Source of the DNA: Flavobacterium silvisoli
GTDB lineage: Bacteria > Bacteroidota > Bacteroidia > Flavobacteriales > Flavobacteriaceae
Assembly: GCF_004329815.1 (NCBI RefSeq)
Contig: NZ_SJPE01000002.1
Span: 1-64,000, forward strand
Direction of reading: 5' to 3'
DNA: 64,000 bases
The translations under genes and the position numbers were made by a program. Positions within the stretch are counted from its first letter, which is position 1. Every line of letters starts with the position of its first letter. Shown piece by piece: positions 1 through 8,649 of this stretch. The notes under the pieces were generated by a model that made no database searches, was not told the DNA's origin, and worked only from the letters and a program-made list of their open reading frames with translations.

Positions 1-72
1 AATTATTTTTGAATTTATTTCAAATCCCTCGTTTTCCAGTTTTCTAAAGAACATTCCCTCTCTTGCGGGGTG

Positions 73-80
73 CAAATATA
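73..80 (-). promoter_or_regulatory. -7 promoter box for a gene left of the window
   Basis: The minus strand reads TATATTTG, matching the Bacteroidota consensus TAnnTTTG. It points toward position 1, so it probably serves a gene whose start lies beyond the window edge. Confidence 0.5.
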
Positions 81-222
81 GAAATCTTTTTTCTCCCAAT
101 CCAAATCTTTTATCCCATTTTTTTATCCTTTTTTTTAATTATCTGATCCATCGGTTTTTGCAGATTAAAATCATCCATTCTTTTTACCGAACCTCTCCAA
201 ACACACCAGACAAACTCTCCCT

Positions 223-266
223 AGCCCCGATTGCAGGGACTACCGTGTAGCCCGGAAAGCGGGAAA
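223..266 (+). repeat. Dispersed GC-rich hairpin repeat, copy 1
   Basis: It begins AGCCCCGATTGCAGG and ends GGAAAGCGGGAAAA, with an inner hairpin CTACcgtGTAG. The outer CCCCG and CGGG can pair, giving a nested stem. Related copies lie near 20358, 31676, 36784, 38578 and 54262. This one is downstream of the permease gene. Confidence 0.7.
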
Positions 267-299
267 ACGGACCACAAAAAAAACCGAAACTTTCGCTCC

Positions 300-1532
300 T
301 TACTCGAAACGGATGGATTTTGATGGGGTAATCTTGGTAATAATATAGGACGGGACAAGCAAAACGAGCAAACAGACGGTTATGGTTCCTATATTAAGAA
401 GAAGGATATAGAAGAGATTGATGTCAACCGGAGCTTCATTGACATAGTAGCTTTCGGGATTGAGTTGGATGACGCCAAAGTATTTTTGGATGAGCAACAG
501 CCCAATGCCGATGGCATTTCCCCAAAGCAGCCCTCTCCCTATTAGATAGGCGGCGTTGTAGATGAATATTTTTCGGATAGACCAGTTGTTGGCTCCTATG
601 GATTTGAGAATGCCGATCATTTGTGTTCTTTCGAGGATTAGTACCAACAGTGCTACTACCATATTAATAGTAGAAACGGCTATCATGACAATCAGAATGA
701 CGATGATGTTGAAATCGAACAGTTTGAGCCATTCGAAGATGTAATAGAATTTTTCTTCGATGGTTTGGGTGTCGAGTGTAGAGGATGTTTCCTGGTAGAC
801 TTCTTTTCCTTTTTGCCCGATTTGAGTAAAATCATCGATAAAAACCTCGAAGGCCCCCACTTGATCGGGACGCCATTTGTTGATGCGCTGTACGTGGCGG
901 ATGTCTCCTATGATATAGCTCGCGTCGAATTCCTGAAAACCAGAGTTATAGATACCGACTATTTTGAAATTGCGCAGGTTGTACCCCTCGCTGTTTTCCT
1001 TCATAAAATAGGTGACGAATTTATCGCCAAGTTTTAATCCTAACCGATTACACAAGTATTGCGATATCAGCACTTCATCGTTCAGATTGGTTGTAAGATT
1101 CGGCAATCTTCCTTGCACCAGGTATTCTTTGAGGTTCTCGGTTTGATAATCCTGACCCACGCCTTTGAATATAACACCTTCGAAAGCAGCTTCGGTACGG
1201 ATAATTCCCGCTTTACTGGCAACCGCCTGCACATGACTAATCCCCTCGACGTTTTTGAATTTTGGATAAAAGGGCTGACGTATGGAAATGGGGCTCGTAC
1301 TGACATCGGAATTATTGTCGTTATAACTTGAAATGATGATGTGACCGTTGAACGCCGAAACCTTTTGGCGTATCTTTTGCTGCAAGCCTATACCGGTTGC
1401 TATGGAAACGATCATCATAATCATACCCAAAGCAATGGCCGTGATGGCAATTTTTATTATTGGCGCGGATATACTACTTTTATGGTCTTTAGCAGTAATG
1501 AGTCGCTTGGCTATAAAATATTCTAATTTCAA
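300..1532 (-). CDS. LolC/LolE-type ABC transporter permease (FtsX family)
   Basis: This is a 410-residue inner-membrane permease of the LolC/E (MacB/FtsX) class, which moves lipoproteins from the inner to the outer membrane with a LolD-type ATPase. One transmembrane helix near the N-terminus is followed by a large periplasmic domain of about 200 residues and three C-terminal helices, the family layout. No ATG fits the N-terminus. The homology-like start LKLEYFIAKRL is a TTG at 1532; another TTG lies at 1559. I prefer 1532 because 1559 would overlap the divergent lipoprotein gene. No ATPase gene is adjacent. Family assignment is firm; the exact cargo is inferred. Confidence 0.85.
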   Translation of the reverse strand: MKLEYFIAKRLITAKDHKSSISAPIIKIAITAIALGMIMMIVSIATGIGLQQKIRQKVSAFNGHIIISSYNDNNSDVSTSPISIRQPFYPKFKNVEGISHVQAVASKAGIIRTEAAFEGVIFKGVGQDYQTENLKEYLVQGRLPNLTTNLNDEVLISQYLCNRLGLKLGDKFVTYFMKENSEGYNLRNFKIVGIYNSGFQEFDASYIIGDIRHVQRINKWRPDQVGAFEVFIDDFTQIGQKGKEVYQETSSTLDTQTIEEKFYYIFEWLKLFDFNIIVILIVMIAVSTINMVVALLVLILERTQMIGILKSIGANNWSIRKIFIYNAAYLIGRGLLWGNAIGIGLLLIQKYFGVIQLNPESYYVNEAPVDINLFYILLLNIGTITVCLLVLLVPSYIITKITPSKSIRFE

Positions 1533-1536
1533 CGGT

Positions 1537-2766
1537 ATGATTTCAAATTTGGTGTTCAAAAATACAGTTTTATTCTCGGTTTTGCTACTACTTTCTTGTG
1601 GAGTTTCACAGAAGTCAGAAAGCAGAAAGCAGCAGGGAGATGTCGAAAAAGAAACAACAAAAAACCTAACGCCAACAACCGAAATAAAAACCGGAGCCGA
1701 TAATTATGAAGCTTATTTACCTATATTAAAAAACAAAAAAGTTGGGATTGTTACCAATCAAACCGGAATCCTTTCCGACAAAACCCACGTGGTGGATTTT
1801 CTTTTAGAAAAAAAAATATCCCTTCAAAAAATATATGCTCCCGAACATGGCTTCAGAGGGACTGCTGATGCCGGCGAATTGATTAAAGACGGTAAAGACT
1901 CGAAAACCGGCTTGCCAATCATATCCTTATACGGAGACAATAAAAAACCAAAGCCTGAACATTTGGCCGGTATTGATGTTATGCTTTTTGATTTGCAGGA
2001 TGTGGGTGCCCGATTCTACACCTATATCTCTTCGCTACATTATATCATGGAAGCCTGTGCCGAAAACAATATTTCGCTGATTGTTCTGGACCGTCCCAAT
2101 CCCAACGGAAGTATAGTTGACGGACCGGTGCTTGAAAAAGAATATACCAGTTTTGTCGGCATGCACCCAATTCCGGTATTGCATGGCATGACGATTGGCG
2201 AATATGCCCAAATGATCAATGGCGAAAAATGGCTGAAGAATGGCATACAATGTCAGCTAACCGTGATTCCGTGTTTGCATTACCAACGCGAGATGTTTTA
2301 CAGTTTGCCTGTTAAACCGTCGCCTAATCTACCTAACGACCAAGCTATAAATTTGTATGCGAGTCTTTGCTTTTTCGAAGGCACGAATGTGAGTTTGGGA
2401 CGCGGTACCAACCAACAATTCCAAATTTACGGGTCACCCGATCTCCCGAATACCGGATTTCATTTTACCCCCATGCCCAATGAAGGTGCCAAAGAACCGC
2501 CGTTGAAAGGCCAATTGTGTTATGGCGAAGATTTAAGTCGGGTTCCTAAAGTGCGTCAATTGGAATTAAAATGGCTGATCAAAGCCTACCACGAAACCGC
2601 AGATAAATCAAAATTCTTCATTCCGTTTTTCACCAAGCTGGCCGGCACCAAAAAGCTGCAGCAGCAAATTGAAGCGGGTGTAACGGAAACCGAAATCAGA
2701 AAATCGTGGGAGAAAGGGCTGAATGATTTTAAAGCAATGCGGAAAAAGTATTTGATATATAATTAA
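1537..2766 (+). CDS. DUF1343 / NamZ-type exo-beta-N-acetylmuramidase lipoprotein
   Basis: This 409-residue protein carries the DUF1343 domain, characterised in NamZ as an exo-beta-N-acetylmuramidase that trims MurNAc from peptidoglycan fragments. The chosen ATG at 1537 gives a lipoprotein signal with lipobox LLSC (Cys21), so it is probably anchored in the outer membrane; a longer upstream reading frame lacks a sensible N-terminus. Conserved blocks visible include GIVTNQTG, APEHGFRG and FDLQDVGARFYTY. The Ser/Lys/Gln-rich linker after the lipobox is encoded by a heptanucleotide repeat (1609-1636). The gene begins 4 bp from the divergent permease start, and its stop codon overlaps the stop of the next convergent gene. 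Confidence 0.88.
   Translation: MISNLVFKNTVLFSVLLLLSCGVSQKSESRKQQGDVEKETTKNLTPTTEIKTGADNYEAYLPILKNKKVGIVTNQTGILSDKTHVVDFLLEKKISLQKIYAPEHGFRGTADAGELIKDGKDSKTGLPIISLYGDNKKPKPEHLAGIDVMLFDLQDVGARFYTYISSLHYIMEACAENNISLIVLDRPNPNGSIVDGPVLEKEYTSFVGMHPIPVLHGMTIGEYAQMINGEKWLKNGIQCQLTVIPCLHYQREMFYSLPVKPSPNLPNDQAINLYASLCFFEGTNVSLGRGTNQQFQIYGSPDLPNTGFHFTPMPNEGAKEPPLKGQLCYGEDLSRVPKVRQLELKWLIKAYHETADKSKFFIPFFTKLAGTKKLQQQIEAGVTETEIRKSWEKGLNDFKAMRKKYLIYN
1609..1636 (+). repeat. Heptanucleotide repeat inside the muramidase gene
   Basis: Four consecutive 7-bp units, two of them identical CAGAAAG and the flanking two differing slightly, lie in the codons of the linker just after the lipobox cysteine. Seven is not a multiple of three, so gain or loss of one unit would shift the frame. 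Confidence 0.75.
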
Positions 2767-3152
2767 GCTTTTACTTCGATATCAGGATTGACTTTTAAAA
2801 GTTCCTGAATAAAGTCTTCTCTGTTTTTTGGAGATACTAAAACTTCATCATACTTGTTGTAAACAATAGCCAACCTGTCTAATGAAAGAGCCGGGGAACT
2901 GAGTGGGTTTCGGGTGGCGTAGACTTTTCGAATGGTTTTTATATCAATGGTAGTCCACCAAATTTTCAGCTGCGCTCCTTCTATTTTATATTGTACCGAA
3001 TAAAACAACAACGTAATCAGCAACACAACACCCATCATTCCTGCACTAAGAATGTATTCCTTAGTCAAAATTCCGTCAACCATAGGGTAGATTAAAACCC
3101 CATACACAATAGCCATCAGCCACCAATCAATTTTTGATTTGTATACTTTCAT
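2763..3152 (-). CDS. PH domain-containing membrane protein
   Basis: This 129-residue protein has two hydrophobic segments (about residues 11-26 and 36-53) followed by a bacterial pleckstrin-homology-like domain of the DUF1200 type. The conserved tail is visible as LSLDRLAIVY and VLVSPKNREDFI. Function is unknown; such domains usually sit at the cytoplasmic face of the membrane. Its stop codon overlaps that of the convergent muramidase gene, and its start lies 1 bp after the stop of the upstream YkgJ-type gene, so the two are probably co-transcribed. Confidence 0.75.
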   Translation of the reverse strand: MKVYKSKIDWWLMAIVYGVLIYPMVDGILTKEYILSAGMMGVVLLITLLFYSVQYKIEGAQLKIWWTTIDIKTIRKVYATRNPLSSPALSLDRLAIVYNKYDEVLVSPKNREDFIQELLKVNPDIEVKA

Positions 3153-3153
3153 C

Positions 3154-3651
3154 CTACAACGGTATTTTTTTCTTCATTTCTTCTACAATATTGTATGCCG
3201 CCGGACAAATCGCTACGTTTTGCAATGTCAAATTGGATATCTGCTGAAACTTCTTGCGGTCGGTATGCGGAAATTCACGACAGGCTTTAGGTCTTACCTC
3301 ATAGATCAGGCAGTAATTTTCGGCATCTAAAAACGTACACGGCACACTTTGTAATACATAATCCTTGTCTTCGTCAATCCGCAGATACTGGTCGATAAAC
3401 TGCTGTGGTTTTAGCTTCAAATGTTTGGCAATACGCTCAATATCCGCCGAAGTAAACAGCGGCCCCGTCGTTTTGCAACAATTGGCACACTGCAAACAAT
3501 CGGTTCGTTTGAACTCGGCCTCATGTAACTCCTGCATGATGTAATCTAAATTCTTGGGCGTTTTCTTTTTGAGCTTATCAAAATACTTTTTGTTTTCGAT
3601 ATGCTTATCTTTGGCTAACTTTTGAATTTCGTTTAAAGAGGGCTTGAGCAT
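3154..3651 (-). CDS. YkgJ family cysteine-cluster protein
   Basis: This 165-residue protein shows the metal-binding cysteine pattern of the YkgJ/UPF0153 family: CLQCANCC near residues 57-64, then PCTF, YCLIYEVRPKACREFP. The family is predicted to bind zinc or an Fe-S cluster; its biochemical role is not established. A -7 box (3671-3678) lies 20 bp upstream, supporting the ATG at 3651. It is the first gene of a two-gene unit with the PH-domain protein. Confidence 0.82.
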   Translation of the reverse strand: MLKPSLNEIQKLAKDKHIENKKYFDKLKKKTPKNLDYIMQELHEAEFKRTDCLQCANCCKTTGPLFTSADIERIAKHLKLKPQQFIDQYLRIDEDKDYVLQSVPCTFLDAENYCLIYEVRPKACREFPHTDRKKFQQISNLTLQNVAICPAAYNIVEEMKKKIPL

Positions 3652-3670
3652 TTTGATTTTGTTTCTGATG

Positions 3671-3678
3671 CAAAAATA
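3671..3678 (-). promoter_or_regulatory. -7 promoter box of the ykgJ-like gene
   Basis: The minus strand reads TATTTTTG, a match to TAnnTTTG, placed 20 bp before the start codon at 3651. Confidence 0.6.
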
Positions 3679-3705
3679 CCAACTTTACACTTCTAAATTA
3701 CACTT

Positions 3706-4404
3706 ATGAAAGACCTTTTTGGGAAAGCCATTCTTGATTTCCAAACGCATAATGCTCCGGAAGATTTAATTACCGAAACTAATATCTCGGAAGCTGATAT
3801 GATGAGTGTTGCTTATCTTTTCAGGGAATACCGCGAAATGCCAAAACTTGAAAAAAAAGCAATGCAACTGGCCAAAGGTCGTATTCTTGATGTGGGCTGC
3901 GGTGCCGGAAGCCACAGTTTGTATTTGCAGAAAAAAGGGTTTGACGTTACTGCGGTTGATATTTCGGAAAAGGCCATTAAAACATGTCAACTTCGCGGTT
4001 TGAATGATGCGCGCATTCAGAATATTTTAGACATTGAAAATGAAAAGTTTGATACAATTTTGTTATTGATGAATGGCACTGGCATCTTCGGAACATTGGC
4101 CGAAACTTCAAAATACCTGCAAAAACTCAAGTCGCTCTTAGCTCCGAACGGACAAATTTTGATTGACAGCTCAGACATCATTTATATGTTTGACGAAGAT
4201 GAAGATGGTGGGAAATGGATTCCGGGTGAAGGCTATTATGGCGAATTGACCTTTACAGTTTCCTATAAAGGAGAAACCGAAATGCCTTTTCCGTGGTTGT
4301 ATCTTGATTATAACACTTTACAAAACGCCGCCCACGCTAACGGTTTACAGTGTAAATTAGTTTCTGAAGGAAATCATTATGATTATCTGGCAAAATTATT
4401 TTAA
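3706..4404 (+). CDS. Class I SAM-dependent methyltransferase
   Basis: This 232-residue protein has a Rossmann-fold SAM-binding domain: motif I is ILDVGCGAGSHSLYL (about residues 61-75), followed by the acidic residue in VTAVDIS and a motif IV-like FDTILLLMNGTG. The substrate cannot be told from sequence; it resembles small-molecule methyltransferases of the Methyltransf_25 type. It is transcribed divergently from the ykgJ-like gene across a 54-bp gap and ends at a bidirectional terminator. Confidence 0.8.
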   Translation: MKDLFGKAILDFQTHNAPEDLITETNISEADMMSVAYLFREYREMPKLEKKAMQLAKGRILDVGCGAGSHSLYLQKKGFDVTAVDISEKAIKTCQLRGLNDARIQNILDIENEKFDTILLLMNGTGIFGTLAETSKYLQKLKSLLAPNGQILIDSSDIIYMFDEDEDGGKWIPGEGYYGELTFTVSYKGETEMPFPWLYLDYNTLQNAAHANGLQCKLVSEGNHYDYLAKLF

Positions 4405-4405
4405 A

Positions 4406-4442
4406 CAAAAAATCCCAAATCAGGAATGACTTGGGATTTTTG
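4406..4442. terminator. Bidirectional terminator
   Basis: The stem AAAATCCCAA / TTGGGATTTT has A-rich and T-rich flanks on both strands. It sits between the convergent methyltransferase and DUF2059 genes and can serve both. Confidence 0.8.
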
Positions 4443-4453
4443 TTTTTACTTAC

Positions 4454-4861
4454 TTATTGTTGCATGTATTTCATCATCATGCCTTGCAAGCCTTGACCCC
4501 ATTCCTGACCGGCCGCTTGCTGCTTTTCTAACATAATACCTGCTTTTTCATTTATTTTTTTTCCAACCGGACTATCATAAAAAGCCAACATCGCTTTGAT
4601 GTCTTCCTTAGTGTATTCTTCCATATAAATTTTGGCCAATTTGTCATACAAGGCAGGTAGTGTAGCATCAAACTCGATGATAAATGCCGCTTGTTTTTCT
4701 TTTGGAACCATTTGAAGAATTTGGTCTTTAGCCGATTTCATTTGGTTAGCAGCCCCACTCATTTCAATAACTTTTAATACATCTTTTTTGAAGGCTTCAT
4801 CTTGAGCAAAACCAACTTGTGAAACGAAAGCAAAAGCTACAGCAATTAAAATTTTTTTCAT
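4454..4861 (-). CDS. DUF2059 domain-containing secreted protein
   Basis: This 135-residue protein has a cleavable signal peptide (MKKILIAVAFAFVSQVGFAQ) and a helical DUF2059 domain; the typical core is visible as YTKEDIKAMLAFYDSPVGKKI. It is predicted to be periplasmic, function unknown. It is the last gene of a queE / TonB-like / DUF2059 cluster, 36 bp after the TonB-like gene. Confidence 0.8.
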   Translation of the reverse strand: MKKILIAVAFAFVSQVGFAQDEAFKKDVLKVIEMSGAANQMKSAKDQILQMVPKEKQAAFIIEFDATLPALYDKLAKIYMEEYTKEDIKAMLAFYDSPVGKKINEKAGIMLEKQQAAGQEWGQGLQGMMMKYMQQ

Positions 4862-4897
4862 GTTTCTTAATTTAATAGTTGTTAATAATATTTTTGT

Positions 4898-5290
4898 TTA
4901 TTTCTTATTTCTGAATACCATCGGATATTTGATTTCAATACTGATTGGCTTACCACCTCTTTGCGCCGGTTCCCATTTCGGGCACTTTTTCAAAACTCTT
5001 ATAAATTCGGTCGCCGACTCTACATCAAAAAACTCAACAATTTTGATGTTTTTGACACTACCGTCAACGTCAACAGTAAAAGCACCCACCATCTTTCCGG
5101 GTTTGGTTACCTTAGAATAATCAAACTCCTGACGTATGAATTTTGAAAATGCTTCTATTCCGCCTCCGTTAAATTTTGCCTCAATCCTGTCACCACTCAA
5201 ATAAACCTCGTCTTCACCTTGAATTTGTGAATATACTGAAAATGGCAATAAGATGAACAGTAAAATTTGAATAGCGACTAACTTCATCAA
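4898..5290 (-). CDS. Small secreted protein with a TonB C-terminal domain
   Basis: This 130-residue protein has a signal peptide and then a TonB C-terminal fold; the block VGAFTVDVDGSVKNIKIVEF and the end KCPKWEPAQRGGKPISIEIKYPMVF match the second half of the full TonB at 8875-9666. It lacks the proline-rich spanner, and the N-terminal hydrophobic stretch looks cleavable, so it is unlikely to act as a classical ExbB/D-driven TonB. It lies 7 bp after queE and is probably translated with it. Confidence 0.78.
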   Translation of the reverse strand: MMKLVAIQILLFILLPFSVYSQIQGEDEVYLSGDRIEAKFNGGGIEAFSKFIRQEFDYSKVTKPGKMVGAFTVDVDGSVKNIKIVEFFDVESATEFIRVLKKCPKWEPAQRGGKPISIEIKYPMVFRNKK

Positions 5291-5297
5291 AATCGTT

Positions 5298-5930
5298 TTA
5301 AGGAATATTAAGGTATTTGTGGGTTTGCAATGACACCCTCCATTTTGGATTCCTCATAACATAATCTACTATCAGAGGAGTCATTTCCTCTTTTTTACTC
5401 CACTCGGGTTGCAGAAACAGAATAGCATTTTTATTCACTTTGGCCGCTTGTTCTTCGGCAAAAACAAAATCATGTTTGTTGTAAATAATAACCTTCAGCT
5501 CATTAGCAATAGCATAAGCATCTGCTTGCGGGAGTTTGTTTTTCTTTGGTGAAAGACAGAACCAATCCCAATGTCCGGTTACAGGATAAGCTCCTGAAGT
5601 TTCGATGTGTACTTTCAGTCCTTTTTCTTTTAATTTTTTGGTGAGCAATGTCATGTCCCAAGTCAAGGGTTCTCCGCCGGTAACGACAACGGTATCGGCA
5701 TATTTTTTGGCATTGTCCACAATCAAATCGGTTGCAGTAGGCGGATGTAGAGCTGCATTCCAACTCTCTTTTACATCACACCAATGACATCCCACATCAC
5801 AACCCCCAATTCGAATGAAATAGGCAGCTGTCCCTGTGTGAAATCCTTCGCCTTGAATGGTATAAAATTCTTCCATTAGCGGAAGCATCTCTCCTTTTTC
5901 TACGGCTCGTTGTGTTTCTTTTGATAACAT
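5298..5930 (-). CDS. queE: 7-carboxy-7-deazaguanine synthase
   Basis: This radical-SAM enzyme converts 6-carboxytetrahydropterin to 7-carboxy-7-deazaguanine in queuosine synthesis. The 210-residue protein carries the Fe-S cluster motif CDVGCHWC (Cys44, Cys48, Cys51), with the following DVKESW, and the N-terminal block FYTIQGEGFHTG. I chose the ATG at 5930 rather than the upstream TTG at 5951, because that TTG lies inside the -7 promoter box (5949-5956) and would not be transcribed. It heads the cluster with the TonB-like and DUF2059 genes. A second queuosine gene, queA, is at 20494. Confidence 0.93.
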   Translation of the reverse strand: MLSKETQRAVEKGEMLPLMEEFYTIQGEGFHTGTAAYFIRIGGCDVGCHWCDVKESWNAALHPPTATDLIVDNAKKYADTVVVTGGEPLTWDMTLLTKKLKEKGLKVHIETSGAYPVTGHWDWFCLSPKKNKLPQADAYAIANELKVIIYNKHDFVFAEEQAAKVNKNAILFLQPEWSKKEEMTPLIVDYVMRNPKWRVSLQTHKYLNIP

Positions 5931-5948
5931 TTTGTCAATAATAGTTGG

Positions 5949-5956
5949 CAAAGATA
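5949..5956 (-). promoter_or_regulatory. -7 promoter box of queE
   Basis: The minus strand reads TATCTTTG (TAnnTTTG consensus), 18 bp upstream of the ATG at 5930. It overlaps a possible TTG start at 5951 and so decides the start. Confidence 0.65.
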
Positions 5957-5992
5957 CTCAATTTGAAAATGAGTTAATTTGAAAACAGGAAT

Positions 5993-6027
5993 AAAAAAAC
6001 CGCTCTGAGAAAATCAAAGCGGTTTTT
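5993..6027. terminator. Terminator after the TonB operon
   Basis: The stem AAAACCGCT / AGCGGTTTT is followed by a T-run in the minus direction. It lies 20 bp past the stop of the last gene (TPR protein) of the long ExbB-TonB operon. Confidence 0.8.
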
Positions 6028-6046
6028 AAGATTGTCAAGTCAACGT

Positions 6047-7708
6047 TTATTTTAACAATTTCAATGATTCAGTCGCATAACTGTTAGTTGAATCGAGAGC
6101 TAGTGTTTTATTAAACAATTCTTTTGCCTTTGCTTTATCTGAATTGGCATAATGGGCCGCCATGTTGTTGTAAGCCTCAATTATCTTTGCTTTATTTTTA
6201 GCAACTTCTGCATCGCCTTTAGCAATGACCATGTCAACATACAATTGGAAATTGTTGGCCATTATATCGTCCTTGCCCATCACATTATTAATTCTCGCTT
6301 TGTACAAATAGGCATCCTGATAATCCGGTCTTTTAGCGATAAAATCATCCATCACTTTATCGGCTTTAGTAAGTGCTTCCATATCGAGTTCAGCTCCAGT
6401 TTTGCCTCTGTTAACAGTCACAACACATATCGCATAGTACAATGCATCTTCTAAATACGTTTTCGAGTCTATAAAATCAACGCTATACCCGTAAAAGAAT
6501 GCTGAAAGGTTGTATAATTTTAAGGCAAAATAGTTTTTCCCTAATTCACTAAATTCTCTCACTACCAGAGGATCAATAGCTATTGCTTTCTTGAAATCCT
6601 CCATGGCCGAAGCCATCAATGCGGCATCTACCGTTTTACCGTCAGCGCTGGTTCCCTTTTTAATTTTAGCCTGACCCAAGTATAAATAATCTCTTGGTAT
6701 TATTTTGTTGGTTGGGTTTGATGTAAAATCCTGTAAGGCCTTAATAGAGGCATCGGTATTTCCGTTTTCGTAGGCCGAATAACCCAAATAACGTAAAATT
6801 CTCGGATTCACCTTATCCAATTCTTTCATTTTATTGGCTTCTACTTCAAGCGCTTTGTAATCTTTGGCCAAAATTAAAAAGTCGGCATGACGCATACGGG
6901 ATGTAATTGAATAGTCTGTCAAACTCATGTATTTTTCATAAAAACTTAAAGCTTTTTGAATATTTTCAGTATACGTTTTTGGCTCGTTATTTCCCCACAA
7001 GTAATACGTTTCGGCCAATTCTCTATAAACAGGCCCGTAGTTTGGATTGATACTGATTACTTCATTGTATGCTTTTACAGCCTCAGTATATGCTTTAGCT
7101 CCTTTCAACAAAACCCCTAATTGCATTTTTGCTCTGATTAGTGAGCTATCGGTTTGATATGCATTTCTGTAGGCCACATAGGCTTCATTCTGTTTTTTTG
7201 CTCCATAGTAAGCATCTCCAAGCGCTAATTGCACTTGAGCATCGTTAGGATTTGCAGTAGCAGCCTTCGTCAAAACAGCGATGGCACTGGCAAAATCGGG
7301 CTTATCCGAATTCATGTAGGCACGAGCAATATAAACATACTCTTCAGTGTCCTTCTTTTTCAAATCTTTCATTGCTAAATCAAACTTGGCCTGAGCAGCT
7401 GCTTTATTGTCTGCATCCAAGTCCATTTGACCTAATCCGATATTATTGAATTTTGCCCCTTCAGCTGCGGACAATCCCTTTTGAAAAGAAATAGTTGCCG
7501 AATCAGCGATATTCTGTTTTAAATAAATATTCCCCAAAAGAAAAGCGGCCTTACCATTAGCGGGCTTGGCTTGTATGATTGATTTTAGCAACGATTTAGC
7601 TTTTTCAAATTGTTCAGCATCAATAGCCTTCTTCGCCGTCTCTAAATCTTGTGCTTTGACAACAGTTGTTGCCACAAGCGCTAAGCTGAAAATTTTAAAT
7701 TTATTCAT
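6047..7708 (-). CDS. Tetratricopeptide-repeat periplasmic protein
   Basis: This 553-residue protein has a signal peptide ending near TTVVKAQ and then tandem TPR helices throughout; recognisable units include AFLLGNIYLKQNIADSA, AQVQLALGDAYYGAKKQNEA and GPVYRELAETYYLWGN. TPR proteins act as binding scaffolds. As the last gene of the ExbB-ExbD-ExbD-TonB operon, 10 bp after the PstS-like gene, it may assist the energy-coupled envelope machinery; the partner is unknown. Confidence 0.85.
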   Translation of the reverse strand: MNKFKIFSLALVATTVVKAQDLETAKKAIDAEQFEKAKSLLKSIIQAKPANGKAAFLLGNIYLKQNIADSATISFQKGLSAAEGAKFNNIGLGQMDLDADNKAAAQAKFDLAMKDLKKKDTEEYVYIARAYMNSDKPDFASAIAVLTKAATANPNDAQVQLALGDAYYGAKKQNEAYVAYRNAYQTDSSLIRAKMQLGVLLKGAKAYTEAVKAYNEVISINPNYGPVYRELAETYYLWGNNEPKTYTENIQKALSFYEKYMSLTDYSITSRMRHADFLILAKDYKALEVEANKMKELDKVNPRILRYLGYSAYENGNTDASIKALQDFTSNPTNKIIPRDYLYLGQAKIKKGTSADGKTVDAALMASAMEDFKKAIAIDPLVVREFSELGKNYFALKLYNLSAFFYGYSVDFIDSKTYLEDALYYAICVVTVNRGKTGAELDMEALTKADKVMDDFIAKRPDYQDAYLYKARINNVMGKDDIMANNFQLYVDMVIAKGDAEVAKNKAKIIEAYNNMAAHYANSDKAKAKELFNKTLALDSTNSYATESLKLLK

Positions 7709-7718
7709 CTTTTTTAAT

Positions 7719-8639
7719 TTAATTTTTATCTTTAATGATTGTGTTTCTAATTACTATTTTTCTGCCGGGTGTTCGTTCCGGAACTAAACCGGATTTTAAA
7801 ATGATACGTTGCCCTCTTTCACCTCCAAGAAAAGACGCAAAGCCCATTCCTAAACCTGAATATCCCTGGCAGTTGACGATGTACAAACGACGTGCCAAAG
7901 AATAATTTCCTGAAGCAACATTATCTTGTGTAGGCGAATAATAGCTTTCTTTGTTTATAGGCTTAACACTTAAAACATTGACTTTTTCTACATATTCTTC
8001 CAGATTTAAAGGGGGTTGATAAATCCAGTTCATACCTACAACACCTATCATTCCGTTATTCTCGGCAACGTACTTAATTGCCTCTTCATTAGTTTTAAAT
8101 GAAAAGATATTTTTCTGATTAGCAATGGTTGTCCCAGCCATTGCTGTTAAGTATCTTGCTGTACTCGAATTGGCATTATCAAAAACAAGGCCTTTGATTG
8201 ATGGTACATTCTTCCCGTTCAAAAAATCAATGACATCTTGTTGAGCTATCAATGTATCGTTAGAGGATTTATTTTTTATTAACGCAATAGCATCAGTAGC
8301 AAAAGGGGTTGTTTTAGGATATATCTTTTTACTTTCAAATGCTTTTATTTCCTGAGTCGAAAGTTGACGGGTCAGCACTGCTATTTTAGCGGTATCATTA
8401 ATCAGGGAGTTTAAGATTTCTTTTTCTGATTTGGAAACCAAATGTAGTTTCGCATTGTATTCTGTTTCAAAAACTGCTTGTTCATCTTCTATTATCGGCA
8501 GTATGGATTCGTCAACATAAATCGTGGCTTTTCCTTCAATTATTGTGTCTTTTTTGTCATCGGATTTTTTTTGACATGAAAAAACAAACAAAAGAATTAA
8601 CAACAGAATGCTTGTAGTGGTTTTAAAAAATTTGCTCAT
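7719..8639 (-). CDS. PstS-like substrate-binding lipoprotein
   Basis: This 306-residue protein has a lipoprotein signal (VFSC, Cys22) and a PBP_like_2 / PstS-type periplasmic binding fold. No permease or ATPase gene for phosphate uptake is nearby. It sits in the middle of the TonB operon, 10 bp from the TPR gene and 10 bp after a small membrane-protein gene. It could bind phosphate or another anion, or serve a sensing role; the ligand cannot be told here. Confidence 0.8.
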   Translation of the reverse strand: MSKFFKTTTSILLLILLFVFSCQKKSDDKKDTIIEGKATIYVDESILPIIEDEQAVFETEYNAKLHLVSKSEKEILNSLINDTAKIAVLTRQLSTQEIKAFESKKIYPKTTPFATDAIALIKNKSSNDTLIAQQDVIDFLNGKNVPSIKGLVFDNANSSTARYLTAMAGTTIANQKNIFSFKTNEEAIKYVAENNGMIGVVGMNWIYQPPLNLEEYVEKVNVLSVKPINKESYYSPTQDNVASGNYSLARRLYIVNCQGYSGLGMGFASFLGGERGQRIILKSGLVPERTPGRKIVIRNTIIKDKN

Positions 8640-8649
8640 CAGATAAAAT

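Larger units (their letters stand above)
1..299. other. Intergenic region at the left edge
   Basis: No gene is seen here. It holds a minus-strand promoter box (73-80) facing out of the window, a T/C-rich stretch and one copy of the GC-rich dispersed hairpin repeat (223-266) just beyond the stop codon of the permease gene. Confidence 0.7.
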
